Of a stretch of 6,076 bases of DNA, positions 1-5,634 are shown one piece after another. Position 1 is the first letter of the stretch. Each line of letters opens with the position of its first letter. The stretch covers positions 1 through 6,076 of the forward strand of contig JAEWBA010000084.1 of NCBI GenBank assembly GCA_023391395.1, given 5' to 3'. Under the pieces are notes generated by a model, which made no database searches, was not told the DNA's origin, and was given only the letters and a program-made list of their open reading frames with translations. The position numbers and the translations under genes were made by a program. The DNA is from Pseudomonadota bacterium. Its GTDB lineage: Bacteria > Pseudomonadota > Gammaproteobacteria > Burkholderiales > Burkholderiaceae_D.

Positions 1-93
1 GAGTCCCATCACCCGGTAGGGCAGGCAGCGACATTGCCTTTGCCATCGTCGGCAGCGCAGCGTGAGACAAAGCACCAAGCTTATTATCATTCC

Positions 94-114
94 CCGCATC
101 GGACAAGGATGCGG
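94..114 (+). promoter_or_regulatory. Perfect 7-bp inverted repeat in the leader of the methyltransferase gene
   Basis: CCGCATC (94-100) and GATGCGG (108-114) are perfect reverse complements around a 7-nt spacer, GGACAAG. The element ends 8 nt before the AGGAG ribosome site (123-127) of the methyltransferase gene. It could be an RNA stem in the 5' leader or a 21-bp dyad operator. The bases after it are AAAA, not T, so it is not a plus-strand intrinsic terminator. A TATTAT box (82-87, five of six matches to a -10 element) lies just upstream, but I see no convincing -35. If that box is used, the dyad would overlap the transcription start. The function is inferred only from position. Confidence 0.4.
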
Positions 115-134
115 AAAATCTCAGGAGAACCGCC

Positions 135-968
135 ATGCCCACTGTTGCATCCGCTCCCGCCGCCGCTGTCGATCTCACCGCCCTCAAGGCCAAACAAAAA
201 ACCGCCTGGTCCACCGGCAACTATGCCGTCGTCGGGACCACCTTGCAGATCGTCGGCGAGAATTTGTGCGAAGCACTCGATCTGCATTCCGGCATGCGCG
301 TGCTCGATGTCGCCGCCGGGAACGGCAATGCGACGCTTGCCGCCGCGCGCCGCTGGTGCGAAGTGACGTCCACCGACTACGTGTCGGCGCTGCTCGAAGC
401 CGGCCGCATACGCGCCCAGGCCGAAGGCCACAGCATCCAGTTCCAGGAAGCCGATGCCGAAAATCTGCCTTTTGACGACGCCTCCTTCGACGTGGTGATG
501 TCCACCTTCGGCGTGATGTTCACTCCCAACCAGGAAAAGGCGGCCTCCGAAATGGCGCGTGTCTGCCGGCCGGGCGGCAGGATCGGCATGGCGAACTGGA
601 CGCCGGAGAGCTTCATCGGCCAAGTGTTCAAAACCATCGGCAAGTACCTTCCGCCGCCGGCCGGAGTGAAATCGCCCGCGATGTGGGGCACCAAGATCCG
701 GCTGCAGGAATTGTTTGGCGACACGGCCAAGGAAATCCGCGCCACCAGCCGCGACTTCGTGTTCCGTTACCATTCGCCGGAACACTGGATCGAGATCTTC
801 CGTACCTACTACGGCCCGATCAACAAGACTTATGGCGCGCTCGATGCCGACAAGCAGGCTGCATTCACACAGGACTTGCTGCAGCTCATGGCAAGCGGCA
901 ACCGCGCGAACGACGGCACGCTGGTGCTGCCGAGCGAATATCTCGAAGTCGTGATCGACATGAAATAA
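135..968 (+). CDS. Class I SAM-dependent methyltransferase (UbiE/Methyltransf_11-like)
   Basis: This 277-residue soluble protein should transfer a methyl group from S-adenosylmethionine to an unidentified small molecule. The Rossmann-type signature is complete. Motif I, VLDVAAGNGNAT (residues 56-67), is the glycine-rich SAM loop. An acidic end of strand beta-2 follows in TSTD (78-81). Motif II lies in DAENLPFDDASFDVV (107-121), and the RPGGRIGMANW segment (145-155) is the usual post-motif region. The C-terminal 110 residues, rich in aromatics (for example HWIEIFRTYYGP, 217-228), probably form the substrate cap. The ATG start is fixed by AGGAG (123-127) with 7-nt spacing. There is no signal peptide or membrane segment. 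The gene stands alone on its strand and is convergent with the next unit, so context gives no substrate. The family call is firm, but ubiquinone biosynthesis or any other named pathway cannot be assigned. Confidence 0.92.
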   Translation: MPTVASAPAAAVDLTALKAKQKTAWSTGNYAVVGTTLQIVGENLCEALDLHSGMRVLDVAAGNGNATLAAARRWCEVTSTDYVSALLEAGRIRAQAEGHSIQFQEADAENLPFDDASFDVVMSTFGVMFTPNQEKAASEMARVCRPGGRIGMANWTPESFIGQVFKTIGKYLPPPAGVKSPAMWGTKIRLQELFGDTAKEIRATSRDFVFRYHSPEHWIEIFRTYYGPINKTYGALDADKQAAFTQDLLQLMASGNRANDGTLVLPSEYLEVVIDMK

Positions 969-980
969 CGGCCGCCGAAA

Positions 981-1015
981 GAGCCGGCTCTGTCCCGCCA
1001 CGGGCAAGCCGGCTC
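981..1015. terminator. Stem-loop between convergent genes, probable bidirectional terminator
   Basis: GAGCCGGCT (981-989) pairs perfectly with AGCCGGCTC (1007-1015), giving a 9-bp GC-rich stem. It continues inward past small bulges: TG (991-992) with CA (1005-1006), then CCC (994-996) with GGG (1002-1004), around the loop GCCAC. It begins 12 nt after the methyltransferase stop and lies 55 nt beyond the stop of the opposing AhpD-like gene. There is no T-run on the plus strand, and only a short TCTTTC follows on the minus strand. Termination is therefore inferred from position and stem strength, not from a canonical U-tract. Confidence 0.5.
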
Positions 1016-1070
1016 CATGGAGACAGTGTGCGTTAGGGCGGCGTTGCTGCGGCCGGGACGCGATGTGGCC

Positions 1071-1424
1071 TTACGCCTCGCCGGCCTGGGTCTTGGCGGA
1101 ATAGGCATCCATCACGCGCGCGGAAAAAATCAGTGTCGCTCCGGCATTGACCGCGACGGCCACACCCAGGGCTTCCATGATTTCTTCGCGGCTTGCGCCC
1201 TCTTTGATCGCCGCATCGGTATGGACGGTAATGCAGCCGTCGCATTGCCGGGTGACGGCGACAGCCAAGGAAATCAGTTCCCGCGTCTTGGCGTCGAGCT
1301 TTCCGGTCTTGGCTCCGGCTTTGTTCAGCGAGCCATAGCCGAGCACGGTATCGGGACTGAGCTTGGACATTTCGCCGATCCCGGCGACCACCTGCTTTTG
1401 ATATTCATTCCAATCGAGCATCAT
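1071..1424 (-). CDS. AhpD-like / carboxymuconolactone decarboxylase family protein
   Basis: This 117-residue, all-helical single-domain protein belongs to the carboxymuconolactone decarboxylase superfamily (AhpD-like branch). The diagnostic pattern is intact: E49, then exactly 11 residues, C61-D-G-C64, three residues, H68. In characterised AhpD-like proteins these residues form a thiol/proton-relay site that reduces peroxides or disulfides. True lactone decarboxylases lack this CxxC, so a redox role is favoured. The start is set at 1424 because AAAGGAAG sits about 6 nt upstream. The ATG directly after it (1421) is possible. A longer reading frame back to 1574 overlaps the end of the upstream gene and has no support. 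The gene follows the MBL-fold gene by 74 bp on the same strand, probably in one transcript. Enzymatic substrate and physiological partner are unknown. Proteins of this family usually act as multimers in the cytoplasm. Confidence 0.9.
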   Translation of the reverse strand: MMLDWNEYQKQVVAGIGEMSKLSPDTVLGYGSLNKAGAKTGKLDAKTRELISLAVAVTRQCDGCITVHTDAAIKEGASREEIMEALGVAVAVNAGATLIFSARVMDAYSAKTQAGEA

Positions 1425-1498
1425 GATGAGCTTCCTTTCAGAGAGGCTGCGCTCGATGTGAACCGTATTGGTTGCGATCCCTTTCAGCCAGGGAAAGC

Positions 1499-2224
1499 TT
1501 ATTGCGCAAGACGGCTTCCCAAAGCGCGCAGCAGGTTCGCGCCATCGCCTTGCCAGGCGCTGCCGTGCATGCATGCCAAGGTCCTGGGAGTTTCTCTCGC
1601 CAATTTCTCGATCAGTGCGCCGGCATGCGTCGTATGCGAAAAATAATCCATCGGCTGACGGAAGGCCTCGCTCGGCGCCAGGATGTCCTCTTCAGTCACA
1701 GCCTTTGTGCCCAGCCCGCCCTGCGTAAACAAATCGCCGCATAACAAGGTGCCTGTGCTGGTTTCCATGAGATAGCCGGCTTCCCAGCCATGGGGCAGAT
1801 GCGGTGCATCGAGCCACTTGACCTCATGCTTGCCCAGGGAAAGCGTTTCGCCATCGGCCAACGCCCTCGGTGCTCGATCAGCGATGTCTTCAATGGACAC
1901 CATGGCCGCGATCTGACCGCATAAGGGGACTGCCTGAGGCGCCACGGCGAGCCACTCATTGAGGGAACCGCATTCGTCCGCTTCCACATGAGAGAAGCTG
2001 ATGAAGCGCAGCCGGTCGACGGGCATCACGCTTTCCAGGGCCTCCCGAACCAAGGGAAACATTCTCCTTGGACCCGTATGAAACAAGAGCGGCTGGTCAT
2101 CGAGAACAAGGTACTGATTGAAGGAAAAGCCGCCAGGAATGAGGCTGACAGGCGTATTGATGCGATAGATGCCGTCCGAGATTTCTTCGATATTGGTGCC
2201 GGTTTCTTTATTGGTGATGGCCAT
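1499..2224 (-). CDS. MBL-fold metallo-hydrolase of the flavodiiron/ODP type
   Basis: This 241-residue cytosolic protein has the metallo-beta-lactamase fold but carries the ligand set of flavodiiron proteins rather than the HxHxDH of zinc hydrolases. Visible ligands are H79-x-E81-x-D83 in SFSHVEADECGS, H142 or H145 in DAPHLPHGW, D164 in LLCGDLF, and H220 in ACMHGSAW. This HxExD...H...D...H pattern marks the ODP (oxygen-binding di-iron) branch. In full-length flavodiiron proteins it binds two irons and reduces O2 or NO. No flavodoxin domain is fused, and the protein ends 21 residues after H220, so an external electron donor would be needed. The ATG at 2224 is chosen because GGAGG lies 6 nt upstream. 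A TTG five codons earlier would place that site inside the gene. It is first in a probable two-gene unit with the AhpD-like protein. The actual reaction is unknown: oxygen or NO binding, reduction, or hydrolysis are all open. Confidence 0.88.
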   Translation of the reverse strand: MAITNKETGTNIEEISDGIYRINTPVSLIPGGFSFNQYLVLDDQPLLFHTGPRRMFPLVREALESVMPVDRLRFISFSHVEADECGSLNEWLAVAPQAVPLCGQIAAMVSIEDIADRAPRALADGETLSLGKHEVKWLDAPHLPHGWEAGYLMETSTGTLLCGDLFTQGGLGTKAVTEEDILAPSEAFRQPMDYFSHTTHAGALIEKLARETPRTLACMHGSAWQGDGANLLRALGSRLAQ

Positions 2225-2541
2225 CACTACCTCCGTCAACTGAAGAAAACGTCAGCCTACATCAAACGCATGAGGTTCCGGAAAAGCAGCAGGGCCACGG
2301 ATGGACACTCTGCCAAACCGCTATCGTCCCAGCTTCTCCCCCTCCAGAAGGCGAGATTTGATCTGACGTAAGAAGGTTTCGAGCTGCGAGTACTGGAGTT
2401 TTTCAGATGCCGGCCGCTACGCTGCTGCGGTGCAGTAGTGATGCATTTATGACACGCCATCCGAAGAATTTGATAGGGCGATTGACCGCGCTGAGGGAGC
2501 AAGGCTAGGATCGGAGAAAAATATTGCCGGAGAGCATAAAT
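2225..2541. other. Divergent intergenic region, 317 bp
   Basis: This gap separates the start of the MBL-fold gene (minus) from that of the chemoreceptor gene (plus), so it must hold both promoters. On the plus side there is a plausible sigma-70 promoter (2482-2511, listed separately). On the minus side I find no -35/-10 pair that I trust. A minus-strand frame (2321-2416) with protein-like composition but no start codon is described under findings. I see no tRNA, long repeat or intrinsic terminator here. Confidence 0.6.
2482..2511 (+). promoter_or_regulatory. Candidate sigma-70 promoter of the chemoreceptor gene
   Basis: TTGACC (2482-2487, five of six matches to the -35 consensus) and TAGGAT (2506-2511, four of six to the -10) are 18 bp apart. 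They lie 30 bp upstream of the chosen ATG, which would leave a short leader containing the GGAGAG ribosome site. No sigma-28 flagellar-type box (TAAA...GCCGATAA) is visible, so the gene may not belong to the late flagellar regulon. Confidence 0.4.
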
Positions 2542-3894
2542 ATGATCTTTAAGCGGAGCAGGGGGAGCGGGGCTGTACAGGCGCCGGAACCGAGGGAGAC
2601 GAACACCGGCGCCGATCTGGAACACGTGGTCGGCGGCATTGCGCGCCAGGCGGCAGGGCTGGGAAAGGAATCGGCCGAACTGAACGGCTTGATCGACGAC
2701 CTGGCGGCGATGGGTGGCAAGCAGGCGGCGACCTTCAAGGCGCTGGCCGAGGAAATCGACGGCATGGTGCGTGCCAACCGCGAGATCGAGCAGGCGACCC
2801 GTGCCAGCAGCGAATCGGCGCGGCGGGCACGCCAGACCGTCGAGCAGGTCGGGCATGGCGTGATCGCGGTGACCGACAACCTGTCCGAAGTCGCGGCAGC
2901 GGCCAATGACATCACCCAGATCGCGCTGCAGACGCGGCTGGTGGCGTTCAATGCTGCAGTCGAAGCCAAGCGGGCGGGCGAGGCGGGGCGTGGCTTCGGC
3001 GTGGTGGCGGAGGCGGTGAAGGACCTGGCGGCCAAGGTCGAGCAATCGTCCAAGCAGATCATGAGCACGGTGACCCAGCTCGAAGAACGCATCAAGATAC
3101 TGGCGGACGAGATCCAATCGAAAGACAGTGCGCAGAAGGGTCGAGACGGCACCTTCGATGCCGCAGTCTCCGAAGTGGAAGCGAGCGTGAGCGAGATCGC
3201 CGCTACCGCCCAGAAGAACCTGGCCGCATGCGCCGGCGTGCTGGAATCGGTGCGCGGCCTGTCCGAGCAGGTCGGCCAGACCGCGACATCGCTGCAGAAT
3301 GCGCGCAAGCGCACCGAGGGTTTCCTGTCGCTGTCGGAGTCGATGATCGAGCTGGCGGCCGAGAGCGGCATCCGCACCGAAGACACGCCATTGATCGAAT
3401 CGGTGGTGGAGGCGGCGCGCCAGATCGGCGAGCTGTTCGAGGAAGGCGTACGCAGCGGTCGCATCACGCTGGCCGAACTGTTCGACGACCAGTACCAGCC
3501 GATTCCCGGCTCCAACCCCGAGCAGTACCTGACCCGCTTCACCGAATTCACCGAGCAGGTATTGCCCGATATCCTGGAACAGGGCTTGAGCTGGACACCG
3601 AAGGCGGTGTTCTTCGCCGCCACCGACATGCGCGGCTATCTGCCGGTCCACAACCGCAAGTATTCGAAACCGCAGGGCGCCGATCCAGTCTGGAACACGG
3701 CGAACTGCCGCAACCGCCGCATCTTCAGCGGCCGCACCGAAATGGCGGCGATCAACAACACCAACCGTTTTCTGCTGCAGACCTACCGGCGCGACATGGG
3801 TGCCGGCAATTACGTGGTGATGAAGGACTTGTCGTCGCCGATCTGGGTCGACGGCAAGCATTGGGGCACGCTGCGGCTCGGCTATCAGTTCTGA
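2542..3894 (+). CDS. Soluble methyl-accepting chemotaxis protein with C-terminal sensor-like domain
   Basis: This 450-residue receptor has no transmembrane helix or signal peptide, so it should be cytoplasmic. Residues about 25-265 are Ala/Glu/Gln-rich coiled coil, the MCP signalling hairpin. Its tip, around residues 126-163, contains IALQTRLVAFNAAVEAKRAG followed by EAGRGFGVVAEAV. It would control CheA through CheW. The tip departs from the usual QTNLLALNAAIEAARAGE: R132 replaces Asn, F136 replaces Leu, and K143 replaces Ala. The second half (about 285-450) is a separate conserved module with GYLPVHNRKYSKPQ (365-378), NRRIFSGRTEMAA (391-403), LLQTYRRDMG (411-420) and a final PIWVDGKHWGTLRLGY. 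I recall this block from C-termini of other proteobacterial MCPs, where it resembles part of a Cache/PAS-like sensor. Sensor-last order is the reverse of classical receptors. The ATG at 2542 is preferred over the TTG at 2524 because GGAGAG is 7 nt upstream. Ligand unknown. No che genes are nearby. Confidence 0.9.
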   Translation: MIFKRSRGSGAVQAPEPRETNTGADLEHVVGGIARQAAGLGKESAELNGLIDDLAAMGGKQAATFKALAEEIDGMVRANREIEQATRASSESARRARQTVEQVGHGVIAVTDNLSEVAAAANDITQIALQTRLVAFNAAVEAKRAGEAGRGFGVVAEAVKDLAAKVEQSSKQIMSTVTQLEERIKILADEIQSKDSAQKGRDGTFDAAVSEVEASVSEIAATAQKNLAACAGVLESVRGLSEQVGQTATSLQNARKRTEGFLSLSESMIELAAESGIRTEDTPLIESVVEAARQIGELFEEGVRSGRITLAELFDDQYQPIPGSNPEQYLTRFTEFTEQVLPDILEQGLSWTPKAVFFAATDMRGYLPVHNRKYSKPQGADPVWNTANCRNRRIFSGRTEMAAINNTNRFLLQTYRRDMGAGNYVVMKDLSSPIWVDGKHWGTLRLGYQF

Positions 3895-3932
3895 CGGGGG
3901 CAGGCGAAAAAAGAGCGGGAGATGGCGGCCAA

Positions 3933-3960
3933 GGCGAATGTGATGTGATCAGCGTTCGCC
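3933..3960 (-). terminator. Weak inverted repeat between convergent chemoreceptor and MerR genes
   Basis: GGCGAA (3933-3938) pairs with TTCGCC (3955-3960) across a 16-nt loop. The right arm lies inside the last codons of the MerR gene. Read on the minus strand, a six-T run (complement of 3907-3912) follows about 20 nt further on, too far for a classical intrinsic terminator. A second GGCGAA copy at 3903-3908 could compete for the same arm. This is the only structure in the 54-bp convergent gap, so it may help end either transcript, but the evidence is thin. Confidence 0.25.
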
Positions 3961-4308
3961 CGCCCTCATCGGGCAAACCTGGGCCACCCGTTCCAGCAAT
4001 TCTTTTTTCAAACCAGCCAGCTCTTCCATCCTGCGGTCGATCACCGCAATCTTTTCCCGCAACAGCTCGGCAATCGCCTGGTCCGGCGCGGATGAATTCC
4101 ACAGTGCCGGCAAGCTCTCGCCGATTTCGCCCAGGCTGAATCCGAGTCGCTGCGCCGTGCGGATATAGGCGATCAGTTGCACGGTTTCGGGTGCATAGCT
4201 GCGGTAGCCATTGGCGGCGCGCATGGACCGTATCAATCCCCGTTGCTCGTAGAAGCGCAAGGTATCGCGACTGAGGCCGGTCGCGGCAGCCAATTCACCG
4301 ATCTGCAT
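3949..4308 (-). CDS. MerR-family transcriptional regulator
   Basis: This 119-residue regulator begins MQIGELAAATGLSRDTLRFY, the MerR helix-turn-helix, followed by the wing EQRGLIRSMRAANGYRSY (residues 21-38). A second helical pair spans TVQLIAYIRTAQRLGFSLGEI (42-62), and a long dimerisation helix runs through about 75-110. The effector region is very short, with one cysteine (C112 in QVCPM). SoxR's four iron-sulfur cysteines and the paired cysteines of CueR/ZntR are absent. A single-cysteine redox or electrophile sensor (NmlR/AdhR type) or a small-molecule sensor is more likely than a metal sensor. The start at 4308 matches the conserved N-terminus. The longer frame back to 4392 would cross the operator and is not credible. 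The ribosome site is weak (GGA 7 nt upstream). It is divergent from the membrane-protein gene, with the operator in the shared 82-bp gap, so it most likely activates that gene and may regulate itself. Confidence 0.9.
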   Translation of the reverse strand: MQIGELAAATGLSRDTLRFYEQRGLIRSMRAANGYRSYAPETVQLIAYIRTAQRLGFSLGEIGESLPALWNSSAPDQAIAELLREKIAVIDRRMEELAGLKKELLERVAQVCPMRAGER

Positions 4309-4326
4309 ATTTTTTCCAAAAAATGC

Positions 4327-4358
4327 TTGACCATGGAGTGTACTCCACGCTTTACCCT
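4327..4358 (+). promoter_or_regulatory. MerR-type operator/promoter with overlong spacer and central dyad
   Basis: A TTGACC -35 (4327-4332) is followed by the perfect palindromic dyad TGGAGTGTACTCCA (4334-4347; 6-bp arms, 2-bp centre), then by a TACCCT -10 (4353-4358; T1, A2 and T6 of the consensus). The spacer is 20 bp. MerR-family activators bind a dyad placed between -35 and -10 elements spaced 19-20 bp apart and twist the DNA to realign them. Layout and sequence resemble the CTTGACT-TAGAGTTAACTCTA class used by NmlR/AdhR-like regulators. It points toward the membrane-protein gene, whose ATG lies 32 nt after the -10. The exact -10 is less certain than the dyad. Confidence 0.75.
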
Positions 4359-4390
4359 GCACTTCTTCAATCCTAAACAAGGAGCTGCAC

Positions 4391-4825
4391 ATGGTCTCAC
4401 TCGCACACTACCGCCGCATCGTCCTCGCCAGCGCCTGGTATGACCTGATTGTCACGATCGGCTTTGCCACGCCATGGACTTTCGCGGCGATCCACGCCGT
4501 ATTGGCTACGCTCGCCGAAGGCCTGCCGGGAGCCATGCCCGCGTTTGATCCGACCCATATGCTGATGGCCAACCTGCTGGGCTCGGTCGTCACGGTGTGG
4601 GCAGTGCTGCGCATCCGTGATCCGCAAGTGCAATTCGGTCGTTACGATGCCGCCGCCAGATTCCTGTTTGCCACTTGGCAGATTTATGCCGTCATGCAGG
4701 GCGCCAGCGTGATTGTGCTTGGCTTTGCCTTCGTGGAAATTCTGTTTGGCGTGTTGCAGTGCGCGCGGGTAGACCAGGAACATGGGGCGCGCGAAACTTT
4801 CTCGCCGAAACAGAAATTTGGCTAG
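4391..4825 (+). CDS. Small four-helix inner-membrane protein, function unknown
   Basis: This 144-residue protein has four likely membrane segments: about residues 10-30 (VLASAWYDLIVTIGFATPW), 57-75 (MLMANLLGSVVTVWAVLRI), 87-103 (AAARFLFATWQIYAVMQ) and 105-123 (ASVIVLGFAFVEILFGVLQ). The loop after the first helix (about 43-56) is proline-rich, and the last 20 residues are charged. Arg8, Arg9, Arg74 and Arg76 near helix ends help set topology. No catalytic or metal motif is evident, and I cannot name the family, although similar short proteins beside MerR genes seem familiar. The start is clear: AAGGAG (4379-4384) with 6-nt spacing. It lies directly downstream of the MerR-type promoter, so it should be induced by the signal that regulator senses. 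An export, sensing or membrane-protection role is conceivable but not shown. Confidence 0.8.
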   Translation: MVSLAHYRRIVLASAWYDLIVTIGFATPWTFAAIHAVLATLAEGLPGAMPAFDPTHMLMANLLGSVVTVWAVLRIRDPQVQFGRYDAAARFLFATWQIYAVMQGASVIVLGFAFVEILFGVLQCARVDQEHGARETFSPKQKFG

Positions 4826-4864
4826 ATAGACTAGACTGACGACCTATGCCAGTGTCGCGGCGCC

Positions 4865-4890
4865 AGGTGCGGTCGCGGTTCACCGCACTT
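4865..4890 (+). repeat. Hairpin with alternative pairing between membrane-protein and DsbA-like genes
   Basis: GTGCGGT (4867-4873) pairs perfectly with ACCGCAC (4882-4888) over an 8-nt loop. One G.U pair and one A-U pair extend the stem to 4865/4890. The loop contains a second GCGGT (4875-4879) that can pair with the same ACCGC arm, so two exclusive stems are possible. It lies 39 nt after the membrane-protein stop and 26 nt before the TTG start of the DsbA-like gene. No T-run follows. A weak terminator or leader structure are both possible. Confidence 0.35.
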
Positions 4891-4916
4891 CACTCCATCA
4901 CAGCAAAGGTCTGCAA

Positions 4917-5576
4917 TTGAAAACTCCGATCAAGATTGATTTCGTATCCGACGTCTCCTGCCCCTGGTGCATCATCGGCTTGAGTTCACTGCAACAGGCG
5001 CTCGACACCGTCAGTAACGAAATCGAGGCGGAACTGCACTTCCAGCCCTTCGAACTGAATCCCGGTATGCCGCCGGAAGGGCAGGATCTGAATGAACACG
5101 TGTCCGAAAAATTCGGCATGCCGCCGGAGCATCTGGAAAGAAACCAGCAAGCGATCCGCGAACGCGGCGACCAAGTCGGCTTCACCTTCAACATGGACAA
5201 GCGCAGCCGCATCTACAACACCTTCGATGCGCACCGGCTGTTGCACTGGGCCGGTCTGGAAGGCAAGCAACTGGCGCTCAAGCGCGCACTGTTCTCAGCC
5301 TATTTCACCGAGGGCGAAAGCCCGGCCTCGCACGAGGTGCTGATCCGGCTGGCCGGCGAGGTGGGACTGGATACCGCAAAGGCGCAGGAAATCCTGAACT
5401 CGGATACCTATGCGGCGGAAGTGCGGCAGCAGGAAGGTTTTTATCAAGGCTTGGGCATCAGTTCGGTGCCGTCCATCATCATCAATGATCGCCACCTGAT
5501 CCAGGGTGGTCAGCCGGCGGAAGTGTTCGTGCAGGCGTTGCGGCAGATTGCCAGCGGTGAAGTCGCGAACAGTTGA
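4917..5576 (+). CDS. DsbA-family oxidoreductase, FrnE-like, cytoplasmic
   Basis: This 219-residue thioredoxin-fold protein with a helical insert belongs to the FrnE branch of the DsbA family. The active site is C15-P-W-C18, directly after the first beta strand (KIDFVSDVSCPWC). The cis-proline loop is SVPSIIIN (183-190, P185), and the branch-typical NTFDAHRLLHWA (101-112) and LIQGGQPAEVF (194-204) are present. There is no signal peptide, so it should work in the cytoplasm as a dithiol/disulfide oxidoreductase or isomerase, unlike periplasmic DsbA. Named FrnE proteins occur in polyketide loci and in oxidative-stress tolerance, but the substrate here is unknown. The start is TTG at 4917, supported by AAAGG (4905-4909) 7 nt upstream. 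The next in-frame Met lies past residue 90 and would remove the active site. It may be partly co-transcribed with the membrane-protein gene 91 bp upstream, or have its own promoter. Confidence 0.92.
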   Translation: MKTPIKIDFVSDVSCPWCIIGLSSLQQALDTVSNEIEAELHFQPFELNPGMPPEGQDLNEHVSEKFGMPPEHLERNQQAIRERGDQVGFTFNMDKRSRIYNTFDAHRLLHWAGLEGKQLALKRALFSAYFTEGESPASHEVLIRLAGEVGLDTAKAQEILNSDTYAAEVRQQEGFYQGLGISSVPSIIINDRHLIQGGQPAEVFVQALRQIASGEVANS

Positions 5577-5634
5577 CCATCAAGATCAATCGCCAGCAGG
5601 CATTAATACTCTGAACCTCATTCCTTGAAGGCGA

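Noticed and set aside
1..46. Possible minus-strand gene starting at 46 and running out of the window (MAKAMSLPALPGDGT)
   Set aside because: No ribosome site precedes either candidate ATG and only 15 codons are visible.
3..65. Tail of an upstream gene ending SDIAFAIVGSAA-stop at 63-65
   Set aside because: The frame is open from the window edge and looks mildly protein-like, but only 20 codons are visible and nothing identifies a family, so it cannot be told from chance.
87..1007. 306-codon minus-strand frame opposite the methyltransferase
   Set aside because: Composition is typical of an antisense shadow and it has no domain. The plus strand shows all SAM-methyltransferase motifs with a good ribosome site.
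2257..2460. 67-codon minus-strand frame with a CHKC near its start in the divergent gap
   Set aside because: No Shine-Dalgarno, Ser/Arg-rich shadow-like composition, and it merely continues the long antisense frame of the chemoreceptor gene.
2257..3861. Very long open frame on the minus strand opposite the chemoreceptor gene (534 codons)
   Set aside because: It is the antisense shadow of a GC-rich coding gene: Arg/His/Leu/Gln-rich low-information sequence, no ribosome site and no recognisable domain, while the plus strand encodes a clear MCP.
3958..3974. GCCCG/CGGGC hairpin as terminator of the chemoreceptor transcript
   Set aside because: Only 5 bp, lies within the MerR coding end, and is followed by AAACC rather than T residues.
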